Assembly: GCA_027482795.1 (NCBI GenBank)
Contig: JAIXVS010000209.1
Location: 1 to 23,788, forward strand
Reading direction: 5' to 3'
Length of the DNA: 23,788 bases
From: Rhodobacter sp.
GTDB lineage: Bacteria > Pseudomonadota > Alphaproteobacteria > Rhodobacterales > Rhodobacteraceae
In this document: in pieces, positions 6,948-14,899 of the stretch
How the letters are laid out: each line of letters begins with the position of its first letter
Position numbering within the stretch: position 1 is the stretch's first letter
Translations under genes and position numbers: made by a program
Notes under the pieces: generated by a model
Databases searched by the model: none
The model's input: only the letters and a program-made list of their open reading frames with translations
Told to the model about the DNA's origin: nothing

Positions 6948-8897
6948 ATGAGCCAAAGACCAAAGCTTTACCTGCCTTCGCTGCGGCTTGCGGCTGTGAT
7001 GGCCCCGCTGGTGTTTATCGCCGCTGGTGGATTGTTTATGGCGGTGGCCTTTGGGCTGGCGTTAATTATTGAAAACGTCTCGGCCAGTGCGGTGAAATCA
7101 CGGCTGCTGACCGAAGGTATCACTTGGGCCGATGTCGAGGCAGACGGGCTGCAAGTGCGCCTGATTGGCACGGCACCGAATGAAGCGGCGCGCTACCGCC
7201 TTGCCAATTTGGTGGCCACCGTCGTCGATGCCTCGCGCCTGCGCGATGAGATGGAGCTGACCCCCGTAAAAGCCATTGAGGCCCCGCGTTTCAGCCTTGA
7301 AATTCTGCGCAACGATGATGGCATTCAGATGATTGGCCTAATGCCAATGGGCGATGACGAAGCGGTGCTGATTGACAAAGGCAAGCTGCTGGCGGCGGCT
7401 GCGCCGTTTTCGGAAATGATCGAGACGGCCAATTATCCCGCTTCAACGGGATGGGAATCGGCGCTGGGCTTTGGTTTGCGCGCCTTTGAAATGCTGCCGC
7501 GGTCTAAAATTTCCATCTCGGCAGACCGAGTTGCGATAACGGCCATTGCCACATCGGCCAGCGAAAAGCGCGCGTTTGAGGCGGATTTGGCCCTTGCCAA
7601 GCCCAGCAATTTGCAGGCCGATATTCAAATTTCCGCGCCGCGCCCTGTGCTGACGCCGTTCACCTTGCGTTTTGTGAAAGACGCGCAAGGCGCGCGGTTT
7701 GATGCCTGCGCGGCTGATAGCGAGACGGCGCGGGACGTTATTTTACAGGCCGCAGTGGCGGCGGGCGCGCCTGAGGGGGCCGATTGCACCATCGGTCTTG
7801 GCGTGCCCAGCCCGCGCTGGGCGGCGGCCACGGCTGCGGGGATTGCGGCGGTGGGACAGCTTGCTTCGGGCAATGTCACCTTTAAGGATGCCGATGTGAC
7901 ATTACAGGCAGGGGCCGATGTGACCCAGCGCGATTTTGACCGCGTTGTGGGGGATTTGGACGCAGCTTTGCCCGAGGTATTCTCGCTGAACGCGTCGCTG
8001 GAAAAGGCCGCCGATGCGGCGGGCACCGATGGCCTTGCCGAATTTACCGCCACATTGTCGCAAACCACGGGCCGCGTGGAATTGCGCGGGCGTATGCCCG
8101 ATGAAATGCAGCGTAATGTGGTCGATAACTTTGCCAAAGCCACCTTTGGCGCGGATAAGGTCTATCAAGCCGCCGTGCTGGACGCGGGCCTGCCAGGCGG
8201 CTGGCCTGTGCGCGTTCTGGCGGGGCTAGAGGCGCTGGGCGAGTTGGACGGCGGCGATCTGATTGTGCGCGCCGATACGGTTCAAGTCACGGGCGTGACG
8301 GGCAACACCGAATCAAAGGCGCGTATCAGTCAGATATTGTCGGGTAAACTGGGGCAGGGGCAGACCTTTAAGGTAGATGTGACCTATGACCGCAAGCTTG
8401 ACCCGATTGCATCGCTGCCCACGCCAGCCGAATGCGCGGCCCGCGTGGACGGCGTGCTAAAGACCAACAAAATTGTGTTTGAACCCGCCTCGACCGAGAT
8501 TGACGGCAATGCGGGCAAAATTATGGGCCTGCTGGCCGCCGCCTTGGACAAATGCGCCAATTTGCGGATGGAGATTGGCGGGCACACCGATAATGACGGA
8601 TCAGAAGAAAGCAACCTGTCGCTGTCACAAGCGCGGGCGGATGCGGTGCTGATCGCCCTTTTGGGGCGGCAAGTGGATGTGTCGGGCTTTGTTGCCAAGG
8701 GCTATGGCGAAAGCGTTCCCATTGCTGACAACGATACCGAAGAGGGCCGCGAGAAAAACCGCAGGATCGAGTTTACGCTGGTGACCCCCGAGGCAGCCGC
8801 CGCCGCAGATGCAGCCGAGGCTGCCGCCCTTGCCGCATCTGACCTGGCGCCAAAAGACATCACCCTGCGGCCCAAACCGCGCCCCGCGCGCGAGTGA
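6948..8897 (+). CDS. Envelope OmpA-family protein with BON-like repeats, 649 aa
   Basis: The N-terminus carries one hydrophobic anchor (about residues 15-42), placing the rest in the periplasm. A BON-like unit follows (about 50-105: a GITWADVEADGLQVRLIGTA strand-turn, then a helix). At least one more such unit (around 345-480) precedes the C-terminal OmpA peptidoglycan-binding domain (about 505-612). That domain has IVFEPASTEID, GGHTDNDG, NLSLSQARADAV, GYGES and KNRRIEF, which supply the Asp and Arg that bind diaminopimelate. The tail is Ala/Pro-rich. The layout recalls BON-OmpA proteins such as mycobacterial OmpATb/ArfA. The likely job is anchoring or sensing between inner membrane and cell wall. 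The start is 87 bp after ubiA and has a weak ribosome site. Confidence 0.87.
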   Translation: MSQRPKLYLPSLRLAAVMAPLVFIAAGGLFMAVAFGLALIIENVSASAVKSRLLTEGITWADVEADGLQVRLIGTAPNEAARYRLANLVATVVDASRLRDEMELTPVKAIEAPRFSLEILRNDDGIQMIGLMPMGDDEAVLIDKGKLLAAAAPFSEMIETANYPASTGWESALGFGLRAFEMLPRSKISISADRVAITAIATSASEKRAFEADLALAKPSNLQADIQISAPRPVLTPFTLRFVKDAQGARFDACAADSETARDVILQAAVAAGAPEGADCTIGLGVPSPRWAAATAAGIAAVGQLASGNVTFKDADVTLQAGADVTQRDFDRVVGDLDAALPEVFSLNASLEKAADAAGTDGLAEFTATLSQTTGRVELRGRMPDEMQRNVVDNFAKATFGADKVYQAAVLDAGLPGGWPVRVLAGLEALGELDGGDLIVRADTVQVTGVTGNTESKARISQILSGKLGQGQTFKVDVTYDRKLDPIASLPTPAECAARVDGVLKTNKIVFEPASTEIDGNAGKIMGLLAAALDKCANLRMEIGGHTDNDGSEESNLSLSQARADAVLIALLGRQVDVSGFVAKGYGESVPIADNDTEEGREKNRRIEFTLVTPEAAAAADAAEAAALAASDLAPKDITLRPKPRPARE

Positions 8898-8976
8898 CAC
8901 AGATACCCCCGAATGCCCCCGTTTAAGTGCCACTATTTTTCTGGTAGAAGCAGATAATCCAAGGGAAAGCCCGCGC

Positions 8977-9306
8977 ATGAACCGCACCGAATTTATCATT
9001 GTCACTGCGATTATTTTGCTGATTGCCTTTGCGCTGGGCTGGTTCAGCTATTGGCTGCTGCACCGCTTTGCCCGCGTATCGGGCGGCGACATGGGCGAGA
9101 TGGACAATTTGGCCCAATCTTTGCACGAGGCCGAAGAAATGCGCGACCAAGCGTTGATGTATTTGGAACAGCGCGAGGCAGAACTGCTGAGCCAGATTTC
9201 CCAGACCGAAGCAGAACTGCGCGCGGCCATGGAAGGCTTGCGCGATGCGCGCCACGAGGCCGAAGAAATGCGCGCTTATATCGAGCGGATGCACGCGAAT
9301 TCATAA
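8977..9306 (+). CDS. Membrane-anchored coiled-coil protein, 109 aa
   Basis: The start at 8977 is chosen because AAGGGA lies ten bases upstream and the product then begins with a transmembrane helix (about residues 6-28, IIVTAIILLIAFALGWFSYW). A frame opening further upstream would run through the end of the previous gene. Residues 40-105 form a long heptad-like, Glu/Gln/Ala-rich coiled coil (SLHEAEEMRDQALMYLEQRE and following), probably cytoplasmic. No enzyme motif is seen. It may be a scaffold or cell-envelope accessory protein; the family is not recognised. Stop TAA is followed directly by a hairpin element. Confidence 0.8.
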   Translation: MNRTEFIIVTAIILLIAFALGWFSYWLLHRFARVSGGDMGEMDNLAQSLHEAEEMRDQALMYLEQREAELLSQISQTEAELRAAMEGLRDARHEAEEMRAYIERMHANS

Positions 9307-9310
9307 CGGA

Positions 9311-9388
9311 GTTAGGGGGGCTTTGCCCCCCAGGTGCTGAAGCAGGCTTCAGCACCCTCCCCCGAGGATGTTTTTTGGAGCAAGGAAG
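9311..9388 (-). repeat. Dispersed gene-end hairpin element, copy D
   Basis: Read on the minus strand this copy has the family layout: a CTTGCTC-type head (plus 9377-9388), an AACATCCTC segment, a variable inner stem GGTGCTGAAG/CTTCAGCACC (9333-9356) and a terminal stem GGGGGGCTTTGCCCCCC (9315-9331). The terminal stem begins eight bases after the stop of the coiled-coil gene and probably ends that transcript. It is head to head with copy A. Confidence 0.72.
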
Positions 9389-9407
9389 CGGGCAGACGGT
9401 TTCTGCC

Positions 9408-9466
9408 ATCTTCCTAACTCCTCAAATATCTTGGGGGTGAGCGAAGCGAGGGGGCAAAGCCCCCTT
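9408..9466 (+). repeat. Dispersed gene-end hairpin element, copy A
   Basis: Head ATCTTCCTAACTC, then CAAATATCTTGGGGGTGAG, a short GCGAAGC inner part and a terminal stem GGGGGCAAAGCCCCC that touches the stop codon (TTA at 9465-9467) of the minus-strand ligase gene. For that gene it should act as a terminator-like 3' structure. Between copies D and A a further stem GGCAGA/TCTGCC (9391-9407) makes the centre of the inverted pair palindromic. Confidence 0.75.
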
Positions 9467-10859
9467 ATGCCCGGTGCAGATAATGCGCCAAATCCATGGC
9501 CGAGACATGCCGCGCCATGCGGTGATATTCGGCCCATTTGATCGCGGTAAAGGCACGGTGAAGATCGGGGCCAAGCGCGGATTTTAGAAAATCGGACCCT
9601 TCGGCCGCCACAATCGCGCTGCGCCAATCGGCGGGCATGGTGTGCCTTGCGCCCGCGCCATAGCCGTTGCCAGTGACAGGATCGCTGGGCTGCATCTTTT
9701 GCGTCAGACCATCGCGCAGCGCGGCAAGAACGGCAGTTGCCACCAGATAGGGGTTGGCATCCACCCCCGATGGGCGATGTTCAATGCGGCGCGCTTTTGC
9801 ATCGCCCGCTGGCACGCGCAATGCGACCGAACGGTTGTTCACCCCCCAAGTGGGGGCCACGGGCGCGTAGGAATTGGCCGCAAAGCGCCGCCACGAATTG
9901 GCGTGGGGCGCAAAGACGAGCATCGATTCGCCCATATGCGCGGCCATGCCCGCAATGGCGTGGCGCAGGGCGGGGCTGGATGTGGGGTCTTCCCCCGCGT
10001 TTTCGGTAAAGATATTGCGGCCCTGATCGTCCAGTATCGAGACATGCATATGCATCCCTGATCCCGCCATATCGGCATGGGGTTTGGCCATGAAACAGGC
10101 CAGCGCCCCATGCGCGCGCGCCGCAGCCCGCACAATGCGTTTAAGGCGGATCAGATCATCGGCGGCTTGGAGGATATTTTCGCGGTAATGCAGCGTCAGT
10201 TCATACTGCCCACGCCCGTATTCAGAAATCATCGTTTCGGCGGTAATGCCCGCCTGCGCGCAATCTGCGTAAATCTGATTGAATATGGGTAGCATCCCGT
10301 GCAGGCGGTCAACCGAATAGACCTCGGTTTCCGCATCCCCGCGCCCATCGAGCGCATCGCGGGCGGGGAGCACGGTGCCATCTGGGCCAAGTTCGGGGTC
10401 AAGCAGGTAAAATTCCAGCTCGAAGGCCCCCGCAGGGCGCAGGCCCATTTCGGCCAATGCTGCGATTTGGCGGATCAGCGCGTGGCGGGGGTCGGCCAGC
10501 ATGGGGGTGCCGCCTAATTCATACAGCATCACCATCACTTCGCCGCGCGGCGGGCTGGTTCCCGCCAGCGCGCGCAGGCTGCCCGCGATGGGCCAAGCGC
10601 GGCGGTCGGCGTCGCCCTGATCCCAGACAAGGCCCGTATCGCCGACATCTTCGCCCAGTATATCCAGCCCAAGGATCGAGATGGGCAGATGGCGGCCTGC
10701 GGTATAGAGCCCCAAAAGTTCATGCCGCCGAATGATCTTGCCGCGCGCCACGCCGTTGGCATCTGTCAGTATCAGATCGAAGGCTTCGATGTCTTGATGT
10801 GCGGCAAGAAAGGCCTCCGCCTCATCTGGCAGGGCTGCGTCAGCGGGGCGGTGGGTCAT
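9465..10859 (-). CDS. Glutamine synthetase family gamma-glutamyl ligase (PuuA-like)
   Basis: A 464-residue ATP-dependent glutamate-amine ligase of the glutamine synthetase superfamily. All active-site elements are visible: AFELEF with E147/E149, SEYGRGQYE with E213/E220, GSGMHMH with H270/H272, NNRSVALRVP with R343/R348, and RRIEHRPSGVDANPYL with E360/R362. The N-terminal part (FDLILTDANGVARGKII) matches GS-like enzymes that use amines other than ammonia, such as gamma-glutamylputrescine synthetase. True assimilatory GlnA is less likely: the C-terminal adenylylation tyrosine region is not evident, and the gene is coupled by ATGA to an aminotransferase. I infer a role in amine or polyamine catabolism; the substrate cannot be read from sequence. 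Confidence 0.88.
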   Translation of the reverse strand: MTHRPADAALPDEAEAFLAAHQDIEAFDLILTDANGVARGKIIRRHELLGLYTAGRHLPISILGLDILGEDVGDTGLVWDQGDADRRAWPIAGSLRALAGTSPPRGEVMVMLYELGGTPMLADPRHALIRQIAALAEMGLRPAGAFELEFYLLDPELGPDGTVLPARDALDGRGDAETEVYSVDRLHGMLPIFNQIYADCAQAGITAETMISEYGRGQYELTLHYRENILQAADDLIRLKRIVRAAARAHGALACFMAKPHADMAGSGMHMHVSILDDQGRNIFTENAGEDPTSSPALRHAIAGMAAHMGESMLVFAPHANSWRRFAANSYAPVAPTWGVNNRSVALRVPAGDAKARRIEHRPSGVDANPYLVATAVLAALRDGLTQKMQPSDPVTGNGYGAGARHTMPADWRSAIVAAEGSDFLKSALGPDLHRAFTAIKWAEYHRMARHVSAMDLAHYLHRA

Positions 10860-12241
10860 AGGGCGGGGCTTTTGGGGGCGAAAAGTTCGGACATCACCTC
10901 GGCAAAGGCGGCGATCAGGCGTTTGACTTGGCGCTTTTCGGTGGCGGGGGAAATCAGCATCATATTGTGAAAGGGCGCGATCAGGCTGCCGCGATTAAGA
11001 AGCGCGATATGCACGGCGGCCTCGGCCTGCGGGCAATGGGCTGCAATCGCCTCGCGCCCGTTTTGCAAAGGGCCGTGCGCGCAGATGAATTCCACCCGCG
11101 CGCCCACGCGCACCACATGCCACGGCGCGCGGTTTTTGGCGATGACCTCGGTCAGGCCAGCGGCCAGTGTATCGGCAAGTTTGTCCATATGGGCATAGGC
11201 CTTTGGCGTCATCACCTCGGCCAAGCTGGCGCGCAGGGCGGCAAATTGCAGGGGGTTGGCGGAAAGGGTGGTGCCCATGCCCGAATGGCCCGCAGGGCGG
11301 GCGGCATTGGCGCTGTGGTAGCGCGCGGCGGTATCGGCGTTCAGCCCCCAAACGGCGGTGGGTAGGCCCCCCGCCACGCATTTGCCCGCCACAAAGATAT
11401 CGGGTTGCAGGCCGTGCGCGCGGGTATAGCCGCCTAGGCCTGTTGAAATTGTGTGGGTTTCGTCGATCATCAACAGCGCGCCGTATTTGGTGGCAAGCGC
11501 GCGCAGGCCTGCGTGAAAACCGCTCTGCGGCAGCACCATGCAAGAGTTGGTCATCACAGGTTCGGTCAGAATGGCGGCGACATCGCCTGCCAACAATGCG
11601 GCTTCGACACTATCAAGGTCGTTAAACTCGCAAGCAACCGCGCCAAGGGTCAGGTCGGCCACTTGGCCCAAAAGCCCCACGCGGTTTTGTGTTTGACCAT
11701 TTGGCCCAAGTTCGACCATCACATCATCGACCGTGCCGTGATAACAGCCGTTGAACACCAGTATCTTGGGCCGCCCTGTTACCGCGCGGGCCACGCGAAT
11801 GGCAAAGCGGTTTGCATCGGTGGCGGTGGTGGCGATTTGCCATTGAAACGCGCCAAAGGTGGCGGTGAGGAGTTGCCCCACTTCCATTGCCTCGATCGAA
11901 GGCAGCATATAGGTGAGGCCGCGCCGCGCTTGGCGGCGGATCGCTTTTGCCACGGGGGCGGGCGAATGGCCAAACATCGACCCTGTGTCGCCAAGGCAAA
12001 AATCGTCAATCTGATAGCCGTCAATATCGGTGATCGTCGCGCCTTTGGCCGATGCTATCACGGGCAGGTGCGGCATGGGCCAATCTGTCATCCAATGCAG
12101 CGGCACGCCGCCAAGGTAATCGGTCAGTTGCACCTTGGCCGCATTGGGGCGGGCGGCGGCAAAGCGCCGCGCCTCGCGCGCGGTGAAATCGGCAAGGCGC
12201 TGGGCGGGGATGCCCGCGATGAGGGTGTTTATGTTTTCCAT
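10856..12241 (-). CDS. Class III PLP-dependent aminotransferase
   Basis: A 461-residue fold-type I aminotransferase of the omega/GSA-aminomutase group. Seen are the substrate loop GDTGSMFGHSP (84-94), FNGCYHGTVDD (163-173), the cofactor Asp in LLMIDETHT (D260), and the Schiff-base Lys in FVAGKCVAGG (K287). HSGMGTTLSANP provides the phosphate-binding Thr. These enzymes move amino groups from terminal amines or omega-amino acids to 2-oxo acids. Its stop overlaps the ligase start by ATGA, so the two are one translational unit. A combination of gamma-glutamyl ligase and omega-transaminase suggests degradation of a diamine, GABA-like compound or amino alcohol. The exact substrate is open. Confidence 0.87.
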   Translation of the reverse strand: MENINTLIAGIPAQRLADFTAREARRFAAARPNAAKVQLTDYLGGVPLHWMTDWPMPHLPVIASAKGATITDIDGYQIDDFCLGDTGSMFGHSPAPVAKAIRRQARRGLTYMLPSIEAMEVGQLLTATFGAFQWQIATTATDANRFAIRVARAVTGRPKILVFNGCYHGTVDDVMVELGPNGQTQNRVGLLGQVADLTLGAVACEFNDLDSVEAALLAGDVAAILTEPVMTNSCMVLPQSGFHAGLRALATKYGALLMIDETHTISTGLGGYTRAHGLQPDIFVAGKCVAGGLPTAVWGLNADTAARYHSANAARPAGHSGMGTTLSANPLQFAALRASLAEVMTPKAYAHMDKLADTLAAGLTEVIAKNRAPWHVVRVGARVEFICAHGPLQNGREAIAAHCPQAEAAVHIALLNRGSLIAPFHNMMLISPATEKRQVKRLIAAFAEVMSELFAPKSPAL

Positions 12242-12334
12242 AGGGCGATCATGCCACAGCGGGGGCGGGGCGGTAAAGGGCAGAGCGCGGGCCTGACAAA
12301 ACTACCGCAGCAAGAAAGCGGGCGGCTGGCGGCA

Positions 12335-13054
12335 TCATGTGCGGCGGTCTGCGGCCCTGCGATCCAGCCAAGGGGAGAAGGTGAAGAGAACAATTGCCGC
12401 GATGGCCGTGGTGATTGCGGCGGGGGCGGGCGAGGCTTGCCCAAGGGCGATGTTGGGCCAAAAGAGCACCGCATAAAGGCCAAAGGGCAAAGAAGTTGAT
12501 GCCATGATACGCGCGCGCCAGTTTTCGCGCATGGGGATTTGTGCGTTTGATATGGGCATGGCGGCATTTAGGAAATAGACAGCGCAGCAGAGTGTGGCGA
12601 TTAGGGCAAGGCCCTGATTGGACGGCATGTCGAAAAGGAAGTTCCACGCGAAAAGCGCGATAAGGGCCAGCGCCGCCACCCAAAATGGCAGACCAAAGCG
12701 CAGGCCCCATGTTGCGGGGCGTTGGGAAGGGATGGCCCAGATCAGCGCCAGATAGGCGGGGATGATAAGGGCGGTTAGGCCTGCTTGCTGGGCGATATCT
12801 GCAAGACTTGCCTCGGGTGTCCAACCTGCCAAGGCGTTCGCCGCTATGATCGTGGCAAACATGCGCAAGGTATCGATTAGGCTATGCGGGCCTTCGGATA
12901 TGGCGGTGCGGATGATGAACATGCCCCATAGCGCCGCGATCAAGGGCATCTGGATCATGTCCGCGCTGCCGTCTGAAAACAGGCTTGTTCCGATGAACAG
13001 GGCGATCAGGGCAAGGTAGAGTGCGAAGCCTAGGGTTGGGGACTTTTTCAACAT
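12335..13054 (-). CDS. Hypothetical polytopic membrane protein, 239 aa
   Basis: The start at 13054 follows an AGGTGG ribosome site. The product is strongly hydrophobic with about seven predicted spans (for example LGFALYLALIALFIG, MPLIAALWGMFII, FGLPFWVAALALIALFAW, ALIATLCCAVYFLNAAMP, ITTAIAAIVLFTF). There is no signal peptide cleavage site, and I see no transporter or enzyme motif. It lies 93 bp upstream of the aminotransferase on the same strand and could be its operon leader or an unrelated gene. The family is not recognised. Confidence 0.7.
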   Translation of the reverse strand: MLKKSPTLGFALYLALIALFIGTSLFSDGSADMIQMPLIAALWGMFIIRTAISEGPHSLIDTLRMFATIIAANALAGWTPEASLADIAQQAGLTALIIPAYLALIWAIPSQRPATWGLRFGLPFWVAALALIALFAWNFLFDMPSNQGLALIATLCCAVYFLNAAMPISNAQIPMRENWRARIMASTSLPFGLYAVLFWPNIALGQASPAPAAITTAIAAIVLFTFSPWLDRRAADRRT

Positions 13055-13083
13055 GCTGCCACCTGTTCGATGTTTACACGCAC

Positions 13084-13112
13084 AGATTGCAGCGCGGGGC
13101 GTGGTCTGTCAA
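13084..13112 (-). promoter_or_regulatory. Candidate promoter for the membrane-protein gene at 13054
   Basis: On the minus strand a perfect -35 TTGACA (13107-13112) is followed after 17 bp by a weak -10 CAATCT (13084-13089), about 30 bp ahead of the ATG. The -10 matches the consensus poorly, so confidence is low. Confidence 0.3.
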
Positions 13113-13243
13113 CGGCGGCGGCCAAACGCTTATCACAATCACGTTTGGCCACTTTATTTGTTGCCAGCAGCGCAATGCCATTCCTGCGCGAAAGCCCGAT
13201 GCGCGGGCGTGATAGATTTGCAGTAAGAAAAGGGGCGGGTCTG

Positions 13244-13315
13244 TATCTTCCTTGCTCTGAAAATATCCTCAGGGGGTGAGGAGCGATAGCTCCGAGGGGG
13301 CGCGTGCGCCCCCTT
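13244..13315 (+). repeat. Dispersed gene-end hairpin element, copy B
   Basis: Head ATCTTCCTTGCTC, AAATATCCTC, then GGGGGTGAGGAGCGATAGCTCC with an inner GGAGC/GCTCC stem, and a terminal stem GGGGGCGCGTGCGCCCCC. The stem ends four bases from the stop of aruI (minus strand), so it is the probable 3' terminator of the aruH-aruI transcript. Confidence 0.78.
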
Positions 13316-13318
13316 CTT

Positions 13319-14899
13319 TCAACTTGCCCGCACCTCAATCATACTTGGCCCCTCGCTGCGTTGCCTTAGCGCCCAGTGCAGCAGTTCGGTATCGGCGGCG
13401 ATGGACACAAAGGGCAGATCGCAGGCGCTGGCAAAGGCGGCGTGGTTCAGCGGGCTGGGATGGCAGCCGATCACTTCTGTGTTCGCGGCGCGCATGGCAT
13501 CGGCAATTTCGCCGTAGGCTTCGTTATTCCAGATGATAAAGGTGATGGGCAACTTCTCGTCAACGGCGGTGCGCAGCTCGGCTGCGGTAAACTGCAAGCC
13601 CCCATCGCCGATGATGCACACAGTGCGGGCGGCGGGCTGGGCGATGGCTGCGCCAATCGCTGCGCCTGCGCCGTATCCCAGCGCGCCAAAACCAGTGGCC
13701 GCGTTAAACCAGCCGCCTGCGCGGTCGTGGTCATAATAGAGGTTCGCCGCATAGATGGTTTGGGTGCTATCCCCCACAATCTGCGCGTGTGGCAGCGCCG
13801 CGCGCACGGCTTCGATCATATCAAGGCGGGCGGGCATGGCGGGGTCTAGCGCGCCCAGTTCGGCGCGGGCATTGGCGCGGGTATCGGCTGCGCGCGCTGC
13901 GCCTTGCCCTTGGGGTTTGGGGGTGATGTGCGGGGTGATGGCGGCCAAAAAGGCAGCCGTATCGGCGCAGATGGGCAGGGCTGCGGGGTGGCGGGCCAGT
14001 TGCGCCGCGCAAATATCCACGCGGATCATGGCAGACAGGTCAGGCAAGCCGCCGCGCGCATACATATCATAATCGGTTTGGCCCAGTTCCGTGCCAAGCG
14101 CCAAGATTTGATCCGCCCCTGTGATCAGCGCGCGCACGGCATCCAAACTGGCGCTGGCGGGCACGCATAGGGGGTGGCCATGCATCATGCCGCGCGCGTT
14201 GACGGTTTGGATGACGGGGGCATCGAGTGTTTCGGCCAGTTTACGCAAGGCGGCTTCGCATCCGCGCGCGCCGCCGCCTGCCAGAAGGACGGGGCGTTTG
14301 GCGGCGTTTAGCAGCGCCGCTGCTGCGGCCAGATCGGCAGGCTGCGGCGTGGGGCGCGCGGGCAGGGGCGCGGGGGCAGGCAGGGCGGCGCAGGGCAGGG
14401 GCATGACATCGGTTGGAATTTCCAGATGCACAGGCGTTGGCCGCGCGCCCAGCATAGTGGCAAAGGCCCAGTCCAGCGCTGGGGCCAGATCATCTGCCGA
14501 CATCACCGTGCGGGTGGGGCATAGGGCTGCGACCATGGCCGATTGATTGGGAAGTTCGTGCAAAAGGCCAAGGCCGCGCCCCAAGCTATCGCGCCTGTTC
14601 ACGCCCGAAATCACCAGCATTGGTACGGAATCGGCGCGCGCCTGTGCCATGGCGGTGAGGGCGTTCAAAAGCCCCGGCCCAGTAATCACAAAGGCCACGC
14701 CCACCTGCCCGCTGGCGCGCGCATAGCCATCGGCCATAAAGGCGCAGCCCTGTTCGTGGCGGGCGGTCACATGGCGAATGGGGCCGTTCGAGAGGCCGCG
14801 ATATAGTTCCACCGTATGCACACCCGGAATGCCAAAGACGCAGGTCACCCCGCGCGCGGCCAGCCCTTCGACAAGGCGCATTCCAACGGAAGGGGTCAT
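13319..14899 (-). CDS. aruI: ThDP-dependent 5-guanidino-2-oxopentanoate decarboxylase (AruI-like)
   Basis: A 526-residue thiamine-diphosphate enzyme of the acetolactate synthase/benzoylformate decarboxylase superfamily. The catalytic Glu is E49 in TARHEQGCAFMADGYARASG. The ThDP/Mg motif runs from IIGDGGLQF to FIIWNNEAYGE (about 429-462), the standard GDG-x(n)-NN. The FAD/acetolactate-specific parts are not evident. AruI decarboxylates 2-ketoarginine to 4-guanidinobutyraldehyde in the arginine transaminase pathway. The assignment rests on overall resemblance plus the gene directly upstream, which looks like AruH and overlaps by ATGA. A generic 2-oxo-acid decarboxylase or acetolactate synthase is the alternative. 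Confidence 0.8.
   Translation of the reverse strand: MTPSVGMRLVEGLAARGVTCVFGIPGVHTVELYRGLSNGPIRHVTARHEQGCAFMADGYARASGQVGVAFVITGPGLLNALTAMAQARADSVPMLVISGVNRRDSLGRGLGLLHELPNQSAMVAALCPTRTVMSADDLAPALDWAFATMLGARPTPVHLEIPTDVMPLPCAALPAPAPLPARPTPQPADLAAAAALLNAAKRPVLLAGGGARGCEAALRKLAETLDAPVIQTVNARGMMHGHPLCVPASASLDAVRALITGADQILALGTELGQTDYDMYARGGLPDLSAMIRVDICAAQLARHPAALPICADTAAFLAAITPHITPKPQGQGAARAADTRANARAELGALDPAMPARLDMIEAVRAALPHAQIVGDSTQTIYAANLYYDHDRAGGWFNAATGFGALGYGAGAAIGAAIAQPAARTVCIIGDGGLQFTAAELRTAVDEKLPITFIIWNNEAYGEIADAMRAANTEVIGCHPSPLNHAAFASACDLPFVSIAADTELLHWALRQRSEGPSMIEVRAS

Noticed and set aside
5895..6956. 353-codon minus-strand frame over ubiA
   Set aside because: Arg/Gln/Pro-rich shadow; ubiA carries both aspartate-rich motifs on the + strand.
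10856..12241. Glutamate-1-semialdehyde aminomutase (hemL)
   Set aside because: The fold group is right, but coupling to a GS-family ligase fits amine catabolism better, and the usual HemL active-site sequence around the Lys is not seen.
11453..12499. 348-codon + strand frame over the class III aminotransferase
   Set aside because: No motifs and biased composition; the aminotransferase on the minus strand has its PLP Lys and Asp.
13319..14899. Acetolactate synthase large subunit (ilvB)
   Set aside because: No small-subunit gene (ilvH) follows, and the upstream overlapping gene is an AruH-like transaminase.
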